Shown here piece by piece: positions 49,971 through 62,438 of a stretch of 64,000 nt of DNA. This stretch comes from Hofstenia miamia (Eukaryota > Xenacoelomorpha > Acoela): positions 702,603-766,602 of the forward strand of contig SCFE01000018.1 of assembly GCA_004352715.1 (NCBI GenBank), written 5' to 3'. Made by a program: the position numbers and the translations under genes. Position 1 is the first letter of the stretch. Each line of letters starts with the position of its first letter. The notes beneath the pieces were generated by a model. It searched no databases, was not told the origin of the DNA, and was given only the letters and a program-made list of their open reading frames with translations.

Positions 49971-50864
49971 TTTTTGAAACATTTTGTTTTTATTGATAAT
50001 CGTAAGGCGACATCCAAATATAATGAGGCCATTATTGAGAAACAATTATTTTCTACATTTCAAAATCAATTGTTTGAGGTACATTGAAACTGCAGAATGT
50101 ACAATAGCACAAATATAGATCTAAAGTTTTTATTTGGAGATTCAGATTTCTCAAAATTGATTTACTTTATTCATAAAGCTTTCTAATTTGTTTGGTGAAC
50201 CCTTAGTTTGTTTCGAAGCGAATGTAGTGATTGTAGGGCTAGGGCCGAGTTTGTAACAAAAAATTTTCATGCCCTATCCGAATTTGCATTTATTTTATCC
50301 TGTTCGGATTTATTCGGATTAACTATCGTATTCCGGAAGTCGCAAGTTTTCATATTTTAATATAAAATCACTTCTGCAGGCATGTCTTAGCGGTAAGTCA
50401 ACCAGCAGTTTTTTTATCTAATTTGGTGACAAAAGCTGTTCGTGTAGCACGGGTGACATTGATATTTCCTACTTTTAACCCATTCTCTACCATTGTATCA
50501 AATGGCTACAGGTAATATTTAAGGAAGTACGTTGCAAATTCATGTGCAAATTTATTAGTTGTTAATATTACTTCAGAGGATTAACACTTTTTATTGATGA
50601 TGGGTAGCAAAAGATAATCTAAAAATGCATCTTTACTCAAGAAATAATGGTCGATATGAGTCACTTTCTCAACCTCTATTGACTGGTTTTTCCTTATGTC
50701 AAAATTTTGGAGAGGTTTAGGTAAAAAAGTGTGGATGTATTAGGTCAAATTTGAGTTGCCCTAATCATGACACTACAATACTGCGAAAGTTATTGAAGAA
50801 TATAATGTGATGTATTCAGAGTTTTAGTCTTGAATTAATAGTTGATATTTTATCAGGATATAAC

Positions 50865-50925
50865 TGGATCTCAATTTATGCTACTCTGCCCTGCCCTGGT
50901 TATCCTGTTCGGACTCAACCATATG
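50865..50925 (+). repeat. Interspersed repeat family B, copy 2
   Basis: Matches the reverse complement of about 20750-20815 (CTGGATCTCAATTT...TTATCCTGTTCGG). A related TATCCTGTTCGGATT block also occurs at 50296-50312, suggesting the repeat unit is longer or reiterated here. Confidence 0.45.
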
Positions 50926-51057
50926 TAGGACCACAAAAGTGAAAGAATTTTGTGATATTCTTTATTTAAAATACTTGGACAAAACTTAAACCAGTTCACT
51001 ACTTGCAAAAACAATTAATTTTTTTTACTTTTATTGCATTTTACTGCAAATCGTCAG

Positions 51058-51264
51058 GCCGTGTGGCAACATAAAATTGAAAGAATGCTCAGTCTTGACA
51101 AATTACCATCAACCCCTCCTAAATGCGTGTCGACCCCTTTAGGTGATAATGTTGGGTACGGGCCTGGATCACGGCGAGAAAAATTTACTGTAGGACACAT
51201 GAACTGGGCAATTGTCAAAACTGAAATAACTGAGGGAATTGGAAAATCATGGATCAATTTTTAA
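51058..51264 (+). CDS. Terminal exon of an unrecognised gene
   Basis: The exon starts after TCGTCAG at 51057 and reads in phase 0 AVWQHKIERMLSLDKLPSTPPKCVST, then LGDNVGYGPGSRREKFTVGHMNWAIVKTE, ending GKSWINF and a stop: 68 codons. Composition, third-position pattern and GC content above background look truly coding. The preceding 24 bases are open in the same frame, but the CAG acceptor suggests exon 1 lies upstream, between 49.1 and 51.0 kb or further; I could not find it. Family not recognised. A processed remnant of a gene is the alternative. Confidence 0.5.
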   Translation, partial: AVWQHKIERMLSLDKLPSTPPKCVSTPLGDNVGYGPGSRREKFTVGHMNWAIVKTEITEGIGKSWINF

Positions 51265-51479
51265 TCACATTTTGATGTTTTTTTACTCAATAGAACCAGA
51301 AGAATTTATTTCTTGGTATGCACACTTTTCATAGCCAACAGTGTATGAAAAAGTCATGTTTTGAGCTGCGTTGTGCAAAAGGTAAAGCATTTTGTCATTA
51401 TTGTCTAGACAATTGGTTAAAATGTAATTGAAGACTACTTTCCTTAACGGATATGACATTGGATCTCATTACCAGTTGA

Positions 51480-51960
51480 ATAAATGTCAAGTCAATTACG
51501 CTCTGCAATATTCGGAGTATATATTAACTTTGAGATTCTGAATATATTTGTAACATGTAAGTCCCATCTTAGATTGTTGGATATGGTAAACCGACAACTT
51601 GAAAGTAACTTCAAATATGCTACGAGCACGGTGTCAATCATAGATCCTTGGGGATGCCTCATGAGATACCTATGTTCATTGCTCAAAAGACTACCGTGTT
51701 TGGGACAAACCCTGCAGTTATGTAAATAGAAAGTTATCCAATTAACTAGACATGTGGACTTAAAGAGCTAATCGACTTAGTGATTAGAGTGCAGTAAGGA
51801 ACCATATCTAATGCTTTACTAAAGTCCACCGCCTACACAATGACACTGGTAATATATGGTTTGTCGATGTGATTTGTAATAATTTCCAAGAGGGGAAGTA
51901 ATACCTAGTGTAGAGCAAATCATTTAAGAGCTCTCTTCCGTAAAAAAGTTGTTGGTTTGT
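51480..51960 (-). mobile_element. Degenerate LINE reverse transcriptase fragment
   Basis: Minus-strand frames give AVDFSKALDMVPYCTLITKSISSLSPHV near 51770-51855, equivalent to RT motif A (DFSKAFD), and further on RHPQGSMIDTVLVAYLKL near 51600-51665, a decayed motif B (VPQGSxLGPxLF). No motif C is visible; frames are broken. Confidence 0.65.
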
Positions 51961-52479
51961 TCTAAATATTATATACCAATTATTTAATTAGGCTTTTAAT
52001 ATAGGCTAAGCATTAAAAGTACAACCCAGAGAACTGATTTGATGAATGTTTTTTACCAGAAGTTTTTTCACTGTGATCGGATTTATATAGATAAAATTAT
52101 ATAACTAATCTACGTTGCATGATATGATGTGATATTGAATTATTTTATCAGTAGTTATGAATTATGACAAAAAATATCTAAGGGAATTTTACAAAGTATA
52201 TCAGCATGTAATTATGATATCAGTTCTGTACTAATTTGATTTGCAATAACTGACACATGCGGTTGTTTTCGCTATGCTTTTCACAGAATAGCTGGTTCGA
52301 TAACTATGGTAAAGCAGGACAGGAAAAACAAAATCATTAAGAAGACATCATCAAGAACACAACAAAAAAATGTCTCATGATGGCACCGTTGTATGAAAGA
52401 CACAAGATGTTTATAGTAAAAAATAGCAAAACTTCATAAGACAAAATATTTCAGAATAGTTTTTGTTCTCAAACACGAC

Positions 52480-52725
52480 ATCCTCATTATTTGGATTTGA
52501 CCTTTTTTTACAAAAATCATATTTCTCAATGAAAAAAATTCTTATTTGCATGTACTTCAGGCACAAGAAAAGTTCTAGCACAACTCTTCATCATTGCAGG
52601 AGCGGGCCCAACCCCATAGATGTGTCTGTGCAAAAGCTTTTAATATTTTTTAACAGACTATGATAAAATTGTTCAACAATGTGAAAAAATCGCTTTGTTA
52701 CTTAAAAATAACACTATTAAAAATA
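52480..52725 (+). repeat. Interspersed repeat family A, copy 3
   Basis: Third copy: TTTCTCAATGAAAAAAATTC, TTTGCATGTACTTCAGGCAC, CATCATTGCAGGAGCGGGCCC, CCATAGATGTGTCTGTGCAA, CGCTTTGTTACTTAAAAATAACACTA. It is closer to copy 2 at the left end and to copy 1 in the middle. Confidence 0.75.
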
Positions 52726-52739
52726 TCAATAATATTATT

Positions 52740-53780
52740 TAAACACAATGCTCGACATTATGATGCTATTTCAGTATCAATAGCTTTTACCGCTACATGT
52801 ACCGGTGGGTTGCATGTTCACTTCTTTTTGGTCTTAGAGCTAAACAATTTTTGAACAAATTTTATTTCAAGATCAATTCATTTTCCCGTATGTAAGTAAG
52901 TAAATCCGTGAACTTTTAATGCTGTTACGTCACGTCAATGGTTATCACGATCACGAGCCGTGAAATTTGTTGGTTGTGTAAACCGCATTTTAAGAAAAAT
53001 TAAACGTTTTGTTTTATCCTTGACCAGAACCAATTCTATTGTTGCTTGTCATTGCAGATATTATGCAATTTACTAAATGATTTCAAATTTCAATTTCATT
53101 TTCTATGACGTTAAGCACCAGTCACAAAAATCGTTAGAGTTAACGTAACTCATTGTCCCAGTAAAAATATACTTGCTCTAGTTGTTACCAAGTTCTCTAT
53201 GCCAAGGACAAAATTGAGAAGTATTACTAAAGGTTGATTATAAATTTTCTTTAAATTCAGAATGCCAACGTAGTATTTACTTATTTTTTAGGCACATTTG
53301 TTAAACTACCATAAAAAATGTTTTAGTTGCCTTAATAATCTTGTTTAACTTTTACCATTTCAAAATAAAGTTTTATCAGTGTAATTTGTTGCGTTTCAAC
53401 AGTGTTTGCTTTATTTGACTAGTTGCCATATTCTCAATACAACAACATGTAAGTAGTTACTTGTGTATTGACTAACTATGAGTATTTAGTATTAGAGAGT
53501 TTAGTTATGTGTATGTTTGGTATATATTACTAATAAGGATTATGAAATAGAAAAATTCAAAACGAACTATTACAGAAATAATAAGCTCCGAAAATGAATC
53601 TGATCTTATCGGTACTCGCAATGTTAAATATAATATTGCCAACCGACTGAATCCAATGTAGGTGCTAAAACAATTTGCTCATCCAAACTAATACAACCGC
53701 TTCTTGTATTTAATCTCTAGTCCTGAATTTATAGGAAATCTTAGAATCTCATTTGGCAACTTTATCATTAAGTGTATTAG
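52740..53780. other. Region upstream of MOCS2, no coding seen
   Basis: No ORF resembling the small subunit (MOCS2A/MoaD), which shares a transcript with MOCS2B in vertebrates, was found here. The promoter and first non-coding exon of MOCS2 probably lie here. Confidence 0.4.
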
Positions 53781-53789
53781 TTTTAGGAA

Positions 53790-55472
53790 ATGTGTGATGT
53801 AGATGATGACATTGTATGTATTTGCCAGGATCCTATTCCTTGTGAAAAATTCTACTCTTTCGTGAATGTGCCATCTTGTGGTGGGATTGTGCAATTTAAT
53901 GGTGTCACTCGACAGGATACTTCTCCTATTGATCCAAATGTTAAGGTAAAAAGTGTTAATTCTTTGTATACTTTGCTTCTACTTGCTAAAGTGTTATTTT
54001 TTAATGTTTTGAGAGTTTAATATATATATTTTTTTTCAGTAAAAAAGAAACATTTCAGATTGATTCGTAATTAGTTCTTCTCTAAGGATTTTCCACATTA
54101 AGAACAAGAAATGAACGGAAGTAATATCAGTTTGGGATATAAATGTAGTTATGAATTATCGAACCGGTAGACATATCTAGCAGGGAAACTATACCAACGT
54201 CACTTTTCGAAATGACCTAATTGAACTTTCCCTAATAAGAGAATACTTTGAGAGAGCACAACAAATTCATATAGCATTATATAAAGCTCATTAGCCGGTT
54301 TTTAAGCGCCTAACCCGTGACAAATTTACTCATTCAAAGAAGCAGTCTGAAAGTCGTTCAAGAGAAAACAAGCTCAGGTTATGAACCCTTGTAATTAAGT
54401 CACGATCTGTATCAGTTGATGCCACAATATTTCACATTTTATAACAGATGTCGTTGTACAATCGAAGGCTACAATTACAGTAAAACTTCTCGTCTCTCTA
54501 AATTCTATTGATGAATCACATTCGTTTTAGAACTATCAATCATAATACTTTTCTTGTTGATCCTGACCAGATCTGACCAACTGACCAACGACCCAGAAAA
54601 CAGGTATTTGAATCTTTCTGCAGGAATTCTATCACATCGAGCTCTTAATGATAAGACGATTTCAAGAAAGTTTCGAAAAATAGTGCAGTGAAAATAATGA
54701 AAGAATATTTCAGGTAAATTGCAAGTTAAACATAATATAGTGTAGATCATTTTAGATTATTAATATTGCTAAAATTACTTATAAGTTGCTTCCGTAATTG
54801 TTAAATAATCCAGCCAAAAATATGAATGTCTTATGTTTTGGGTGCTTATACGGGGACACAAGACATAAGATATTCGAGAATGTTTTTCAAGCGCTCTACT
54901 CGACTTGTTGAATGTCTCGTGTTTTCGGTTCTTATACGTGACATTGGCTCACTGAAAACCGAAGACATGCATGTCTCATCTACGTGGGAATAGCGTATAA
55001 GCAATATGCATAAGATATTGAAAAGATGTACTATGGAAAATTGTTTATTAGTATTATCTAAGGCTATCTAAGACTGTTTTTTTAAATATAGTTCTGCATT
55101 CAAGCTGAATTTTTACATTGCAAATAATTCATATACTTTATGGGGTGCGTTTAGGTAAGTCACTTGGAATACGAGTGCTACACGCCGATGGCCGTGAATG
55201 AGATGCGAGCAATTGTAAAGAATCTTCGTAAAACATGGCCTGATATTTGTCGAATAGCAATGGTTCATAGGATCGGACGAGTTGACGTCGGCGACTCTTC
55301 GGTTTTCATCTCAATATCGTCTGCGCACAGAAATATTCTCTTTGCCGCTTTGGAGTTTGCAATCGATTCACTTAAAGCCTCAGTTCCCATTTGGAAAAAA
55401 GAATTCTATTCAGACGAATGCAACGAACCAAAATGGAAGAGCAACAAAGAATGTTTTTGGCTAGAAAAATGA
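53790..55472 (+). CDS. MOCS2: Molybdopterin synthase catalytic (large) subunit, MoaE/MOCS2B
   Basis: Large subunit of molybdopterin synthase, which with thiocarboxylated MOCS2A converts precursor Z (cPMP) to molybdopterin in the cytosol. Exons are 53790-53945 and 55155-55472, joined at phase 0 (AAG|GTA), product 157 aa; the N-terminus is shorter than in vertebrates. The MoaE fold is clear: DPIPCEKFYSFVNVPSCGGIVQFNGVTR (strands with the GAxxxFxGxxR core), VSHLEYECYTPMA across the junction (LEYExY-xMA), then MVHRIGRVDVGDSSVFISISSAHR and AIDSLKASVPIWKKE. The two lysines of the last block (LK and IWKKE) match the conserved active-site lysines of MoaE. A splice acceptor lies three bases before the ATG. 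Exon 2 begins with a donor-like GTAAGT. Confidence 0.95.
53946..55154 (+). other. MOCS2 intron
   Basis: 1.2 kb intron with no coding content. Near 54826-54875 an imperfect inverted repeat (TCTTATGTTTTG...CAAGACATAAGA) is followed by related TCTTATGTC/GACATG motifs to about 55015, perhaps the remains of a small foldback element. Confidence 0.6.
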
Positions 55473-55479
55473 TATTTAT

Positions 55480-56980
55480 TGTCAACGTGAAAACTGTCTA
55501 GTTTACTTAAACAACGATCTCTTTATAATATTATGTTATAAACATGGTTTTGACTTAAGTGACCATATCATATAGCACTGGAGAAATTGCTTAAAATCTT
55601 GAAAAAAACATTACATTAGGCTTTCGTTCGCGCTCAGTTCAAGCCCTATATTTTGTGTTATAAACGAGGTTTATATCACTCAATTAAATTTTCCTACATA
55701 TGTGACGTCTGACAGATTGTACAGGGCCATACTAGACAGCTTCCACTAAATAATGTAAATTGTAAATGTGTCATATATTTATATTTTTATATTTATATAT
55801 TTATATATTTCAATTTCTTGTATACAATTTTCACTATATAATTCGCAAGAGAACCGCGTTTAAACCTGACAGCCAAAAATTGCCCTTAGAAACACTTTTT
55901 TAATAATACAAGATCATTTGCTACTATTGTAATCCCTTGAAGTGTATGGTCACCATTATTGTTGTTCCAAATAAATTTTATTCGGATTTCCTTAAGTTTA
56001 AAATTTTCTTAACATTCAAAATTGTTGTCAATTTTTCAAAAAGCTTCATTAAATGAAAATGAATTAATACCGAAAGAGTGTTTTTACCTTTGTCCAAGAC
56101 ATTATGCCTTTGGTAGTGTTTACAGCATTCAGAACTTGTCTATTAATGCACCTCATGTTTGTAGTATAATTTTTTACAAATTTAAATTCTGCATATAGTT
56201 TCTATGGTGAATCATGATCTTGATTGCAATTCATCCTCATCATGATGTTATCAAATCATTTGATTTTATTTGATTCGATATGTAATAAGAATATTTTTAT
56301 CTAATGTTTCCATTGAAATGATTCGATTTAGAAAACAGTTAAACACGGCTAGTTTGAAATTGTCAAATAACCTACTCATTCACATCACATTATCTGCAAT
56401 GGAATATGTGTTTAAATATTTCTTTATAAAATAATAACAGTTGAAGCAGTTTCCTGTTCAATATTTCAAGAGAAAATCGATTCAATTCTGTGTTAATACT
56501 AGAAACGCGTCAATAGATCAAAATGAACACTAGCAAGTACATATACTTGCAATTACATTGATAATCTCATTGAATTTGTTATTAGTAGACATTTTGTTTC
56601 TATTTCATAATTTCGCCTTTGAAACATCAGATATAAATCGCTGTTCTAGTATTAACAGTAAGTATATCAATCTTCATTTGTATACTGGAGGATTATTTGT
56701 TTGAAATTTAGTATTTATAAAGTATCGTTGATATTTAACATTTAATTTTTAAATGTATATATCCATTTGACAAATATCATTCGATACTAAGTTTACTGTA
56801 TAGGTATGTTTAAATTCTACTAATTTATGTAATAAAAGTTTTTCCAGTGCTGGATTAGAATAGTATTTGTAGGTTTTCGTGTATTATTCTTTTTGTTTAA
56901 AAACTCTTTCTAGTGAAAACTCAATTTGTTCAAAAGTGTTTCTGTTATAATACTTCGCAATCGAGCGCTCAATTAGAAGA
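55480..56980. other. Downstream of MOCS2, no gene seen
   Basis: AT-rich. A possible polyadenylation signal AATAAA near 55970 is rather far (about 500 bp) from the MOCS2 stop. No repeats with clear boundaries. Confidence 0.35.
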
Positions 56981-56985
56981 AATTC

Positions 56986-57440
56986 AGCTGTAAACAGCTT
57001 TGAAGGACAATCATTTAATAAAACTAATGAAATGAAAAGAATGGGTAATTGAGCTTATCAATTGCGCTAATACTGCTGTAAACGCTTGGAAGACGAACAT
57101 ATTTGCACAATTGAAAGACGTGATCAAAGCACTTATGATTTATCCTGTTTCATTTCTTTCCTGATTAGTCAATTACGAGTTTTAATTGAGATTAGTCAGC
57201 TGTATCATGGACTCATAGGATTATTATGATAATCTCTAAAAGTTCCTGGCTGTAAACGTTGTATCAATAACAAATGAAAGTGTCATAACAAGTTCAATTA
57301 ACACGCTGTAAACAGCGTATCAACAACAAGATATCTTCTCAATTGGAAAGCGTTATAATTCATTGATAAGCTGTAAACTAACCTTTAGGTTAGTAAATCG
57401 TATGACAGCGCGTAGCGCCTAATCTCATAAACAGCGTATC
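56986..57440. repeat. Reiterated GCTGTAAACAGC hairpin-motif cluster
   Basis: GCTGTAAAC occurs five times in about 400 bp (56987, 57075, 57249, 57305, 57370), and ATAAACAGCGTATC occurs at 57427. Two copies extend to perfect inverted repeats (AGCTGT-AA-ACAGCT at 56986-56999; GCTGT-AA-ACAGC at 57305-57316). Several are followed by (G)TATCAA(C/T)AACAA. Spacing is 88, 174, 56 and 65 bp. Probably a decayed satellite or transposon subrepeat array, directly downstream of the LINE's 3' end. Confidence 0.55.
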
Positions 57441-57500
57441 CTGTGTCTTGTTGAAGCACACTTCATTTTTAGTGCATCGAGTCCACTTTTCGGACGTAAT

Positions 57501-57533
<33 letters not shown>
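57501..57533 (-). repeat. (TAG)n 3' tail of the LINE
   Basis: About eleven trinucleotide units, CTA on the plus strand and TAG on the LINE strand, abutting the AATAAAGCC end of the element. Simple-repeat 3' tails instead of poly-A occur in several LINE clades. Confidence 0.9.
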
Positions 57534-59690
57534 GGCTTTATTAAACTGTAGATAAGTATACAATAATATAGAATAACATAAATATAAAAAGCATTATTAA
57601 TATTTACAAAAATTAAATGATTTTTTGCAGTTACTGCATAAACATAAAAAGAATCGTTTACATCCATTACTTTCATATGAATTTTCTAAAAATTCATAAA
57701 GAATATCGTACATTTTCTTTTTGCTAATTTTTGGATTTCCAAAGAAATCAAAATTGTATGCCCGAATTAAATAATTCCCAATGCAGCAAATTCTATTAAA
57801 GTACCAATGATCACTAGTATTTTTCTTCGTTTTCTTTATAACAAATAGTAGACTTTTAGTTTTTCGATTGTTTTTGAATTCAAATGAAACATAGTCTAAA
57901 ATATTAATTAAACCATATCTTCCATGGATTATATCTATTAATTGATGGACATCCTTTAATTGAAGAAATAATGAAACTGGTAGGAGTTTATAGTAAATTA
58001 AAGCATTTTTGTATGCCATATTACTAATCCATCTTAAACATTTTTTTTGAAATTTTTCAAGTTTGTCTATATCTGTGGAGTTTGCATACCAAATAGGAGA
58101 GGCATAAAATAAACTTGGCATGATAATCGATTTAAATAATTAAATTTAGTAGACGATGGTAGACTTGAAGGTAAATTTCTTCGTAGTTGTAATAATGTTA
58201 TATTGGATTTTTTAATTCTCTGAAAAATATGATATGACCACGATAAATTATACGATATATTAACTCCTAAATCATTCACATGTTTGGAAGTATCAATCTG
58301 AAGATTTTCAGTTTCTATTTTATGCGCTATGTATGAAGAATTGATACTCATTAAATGAAACTTGTGGAAGTTAAATTTCATTTTATTAGTTGCAGCCCAT
58401 TTTATAATTCTTTCAGTATCAACCACTAATTCTTGAAAGTTATTGTTTGAAATCTTCACATCATCAGCAAACATGTAGCAAAGTGATTGACAACAATTTG
58501 GTAGGTCATTTATAAAAGCTAAAAATAGTATTGGAGCTAAAATTGATCCCTGTGGAACACCACTTGTAATAATACAGCTCTTTGATACGGTATTACGAAA
58601 TTTTACCACTTGTCGACGATTTTTCAAGTATGATGCTAATAATTTTAAAAAATTTCCACCAATTTTGAATAATTGGAGTTTTTCAATTAATTTTCCATGT
58701 GGGACTTTATCAAAAGCCTTGCTAAAATCCATATATAATGTAGATATGATTTTATTTTCATCAAATTTTTTATAGACAATATCTAAGTATGATAATAATT
58801 GTGCAACAGTTGATCTTTTATTGGTAAAACCAAATTGATTGTTTGATAGAGAATTTCTTATGATGGGATAAAGATTCCAAAATATAATCCTTTCAAATAT
58901 GAGTCCAATCTTAGGCAAAATACTTATTGGTCTATAGTTCTTAACATTTGTTTTACATCCACTTTTTAAAATTGGTGTAATATAAGATCTTTTCCATATA
59001 TTTGGAATTGAGCAATTCCGTATGCAATTTTTAAAAAGATTTAAGATATGAACTGAAAGTTCATTTCGAAATTCATATATAAATTTAGCAGGTATATCAT
59101 CTAAACCACATCCACTAGGAGTAATCATATCTAAAGCTTTACAAACCATATCTAAGTTTATTTGAATTTCATTATATGTTTGTAATTCAAAAGAAGAAAA
59201 AATTTCGTCGTTTTCTTCGTAAACAGAGGAAAAGTAGTTGTTAAATAAATTGCTAGCATGTAGTGGATCTTCAGCAATAATTTCTTCCAAATATATTGGG
59301 AGAGGAATGGGTGATTGATTCAGAGATTGTAAAAATTTAAAACAGTTATTGATATTTTTTGTAGAACACAGACTTTCAATGAATAAAACTTTATCTAATT
59401 CAGCAGATAAAAATACATCGTTACATAATTGATAATAGATTTCATTTGGTTTTAGTAGTTTTTTATATAAAGAATTGCATCTATTAAATAAATGAATTGT
59501 GTGAGACGTAAAATATGATGGAAAATCATTTCGTTTATTTCTCTTCTTAGGAACATGTAGTTGAATACTTTTAAATAATTCATTGTACCAGAAATGTGTG
59601 TATATTTCTGTATCTTTTGACATCTCATTAAATGAAAACAATGAACATTGGTAAAATGTCGTTAGGTTTTTATGATCTATCAATATCGAA
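57501..59690 (-). mobile_element. 5'-truncated LINE (jockey/I-like) with (TAG)n tail
   Basis: Minus-strand element. The RT frame opens at about 59683 and runs to 58067: KNYRPISILPKIG, motif A TLYMDFSKAFDKVPHGKL (about 58695-58740), motif B SGVPQGSILAPILFLAFINDLP (about 58500-58565), motif C YMFADDVKI (about 58450-58475), then LGVNISYNLSWSYHI. A frameshift near 58130-58145 moves the C-terminus (MPSLFYASPIWYANSTDIDKLEKFQKKCLRWI, 58121-57597) to another frame. A 3'UTR of about 60 bp with AATAAA (57537-57542) ends in a (TAG)n microsatellite, 57501-57533. The endonuclease and ORF1 are absent, as in typical 5'-truncated insertions. One frameshift only, hence young. Clade is inferred from motif wording. 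Confidence 0.9.
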
Positions 59691-59699
59691 ATAATTGGT

Positions 59700-62430
59700 A
59701 ATTATCATTATCTTCTGAATAAATGTAATGGAATGTTCAAGTTTATAACGAATTACTCCGGCCTCTTGAATGTCATGTTCAACTTTTGTTCATGTCGATT
59801 ATCAAGAGAGGGGCTAGAGTAGTTTGTTTGGGTTTAAAATTTCAATAAAATATAATGTACAAAAACTGATATAACTTTGTTGATATCAATAAGAAACTGT
59901 TGGTGATATAAATAGATTTCAATGGTAACTCTAACCATGATAATATAATTATAATGAATTTAAAAAAGGAGTCACTTTAAATGCTTGAATGCTTTGCCAA
60001 TGTGTGGATTATCTCAATCATTTTTTAGTAATTCATAGTTTGCTATTTTTGTTTAGTAAGTAATATTATGTGTGCATGCAACGACATCTAGGGGGCTGTT
60101 GTATAATATCATTTTTACAATTTTGAATTTTCACAGTGAACAAATTCTCACGAAACTTTTTTAAGTATTGATTATGTCTAGCTATGCAAATTTCCATCCT
60201 ATTGTTTTGTTTAATGGTTCATTGCACTTAAATCAATACTTTCTTATAACTGCTGTATTTTATTGACTTGAATTATTCTCAAACTTTGGATGAACTCATT
60301 AAATTAAATGGTTTGCACGCCATTGAAGCCAATGAATTTCTTTTAGAAATACATTCTCTAAGTATGTTAAGATATATTGAATTTCCAAATATAGACTTTT
60401 TATGCCAGACAGTTTCATGTTATGCTAAGAATGAAATCATGTAAACGGTGATTTGGCAATTTAACGTTACTGGTAGAAATTCTCACTATCTATAACATCG
60501 TCAAAAAAGCGCAGTATCTATATAAATTTGAAAAATTGTCCGGTGTACATAGCGCCTCCTACCAATGATATTTCAGTTGCTCAGTGTTTATAGTGATCTG
60601 TGCCTTACTCTTTAGGTATGTCTTGAGCAAGCCGGGAATAATCAATATCAATTTTGACAGGCATGTAGTTTGGAGCCAAATTACAATAATTATTCAATAT
60701 TTTATTTAATGTAATCCATTTAGAAAACGACTTAATCTCATATAAGAATAAGGACATAGAGTTGGGTGTTAGACCATCATATTATGTATTATTGACAGTT
60801 ATCATTAAATGATAGAAACCATAAAAACGTTTACTTTACTAATATCGGACTCAAACAAAGTTTTTCCATTGACAATTAAAGTTTGAAAGTTCTAATAGAG
60901 AGATAAATGAGAAAAAATAAGGGAAATAAATAGATGGACTATGCTCGAGTTAAGCGTTACAATAAATTCATTGGAGAAAGCGTAAAGTAGCGGGCACATT
61001 TAAAACTTTGTGCACAGCTTTTTGGCTAGTTAGAAATCTTTGAATACACAGACCACATTCTGCATAATTTTCTCGTTTCATTTCCTTCATTATAAGGTAA
61101 GTATTTGTCTATCATTACTAGGAACTACAACAGTTTAAGTACATATATCTCATTTGGAAGGCGGCTTATAGAATTTTTATGAGTTATGTAAATATTAATC
61201 CGTCTTTTGAATCGATTTATTTGAAGGAACTGAAGTAATGAAACGAATTAAGAAGTCAATACATTACAATATTATGCTTGTAATTAATGTTAATAATATA
61301 AAATAATCTTATTTAAATAAATAAGTTGTAAACGCATACAAACTAAATTTCGAAAGATTATGCATAAATTTCGTACGATTGTAGCTAATCTTTCGTTTTG
61401 TTCACGCCTTTGTTTTTCCTGCTATCCAGCCTTAATAATTATGTTGGGAATTCGAGTAATAAGTTGCTGTTTCTTAATTTATTATTTTTACTTACTTGAT
61501 TGATGAATCCAATTCAATAGATTCTCGATCACCCAAACACTTTTCACCGTCGTTTTTCAGTTCTTTTGAATGATCAAGTGAACCATAAAAACATCTTAAA
61601 ATGAGGTATAGGGTGCATGTAATTGACAAAATAATGCAATTATAACATAATATTCCAATTAGTAGCAATGGAATTTTATTCTCAGTACTGAAAATTTATG
61701 CAAATTGAATTTCTAGGAAACTCAATTTTACTAAAATAGTCTACGGATTCGTGACGTGTGTCTTAAATCAAATAGACATCTTCATTTTACATTTCTAACT
61801 CCAATGCCTATTGGTATTTTTTGTACACGGCAATGTATATAACTCGAGTTACACTTATCTATTTCATTTTTTCATCAATATCATTTGAACGGGAGCCTAG
61901 CTATAGATGACCCGAGAAGATCCAGTTTCAAAGTTTTGGAAAATGTATGAGCAATTACAAATCCGAAAAAAATTCTTTGAATTTTAATTTTAATATGATT
62001 AACTAATATATGTATTTTTACGTAGGGTGCAAATACCGAGAAGTCAAAAATTCAGGTACAATTTTAAAGAAAAAAATTATCTGAACCATTAATATATATT
62101 AGTTGTTAGATTACTGAGTAAAACTCAGTGAATAATTTTATTTAAAAAGATATTTATACTATTTCTTTATTTGCACTGCTCTGCGGGAATGGTTAGCCAA
62201 AAGTGAACAACGTTACCTACATTTTTGATCAACCTGTAGATGTGTACAACCTTATTCCTTAACATTCAAATCGTCCCTCACTGACATTCTAGCATTTTTG
62301 CCTTAATAGGGGAAAAGTAAGCACCATTTCTAATAGTTTGAAGTTAATTTTGTATACAATAGCTCAAACGTGGATGAAAAACTTGAGTTGTTTTAAGGAA
62401 AGTTTGCGCTTAAATCTGTCTTTTAATGTA
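59700..62430. other. Gene-free stretch of 2.7 kb
   Basis: No coding ORF above background on either strand and no repeat structure with termini recognised. Confidence 0.4.
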
Positions 62431-62438
62431 CTCATGAT

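Noticed and set aside
57425-57676. Minus-strand frame with a poly-Ser run
   Set aside because: The serine run is the (TAG)n LINE tail read in another frame.
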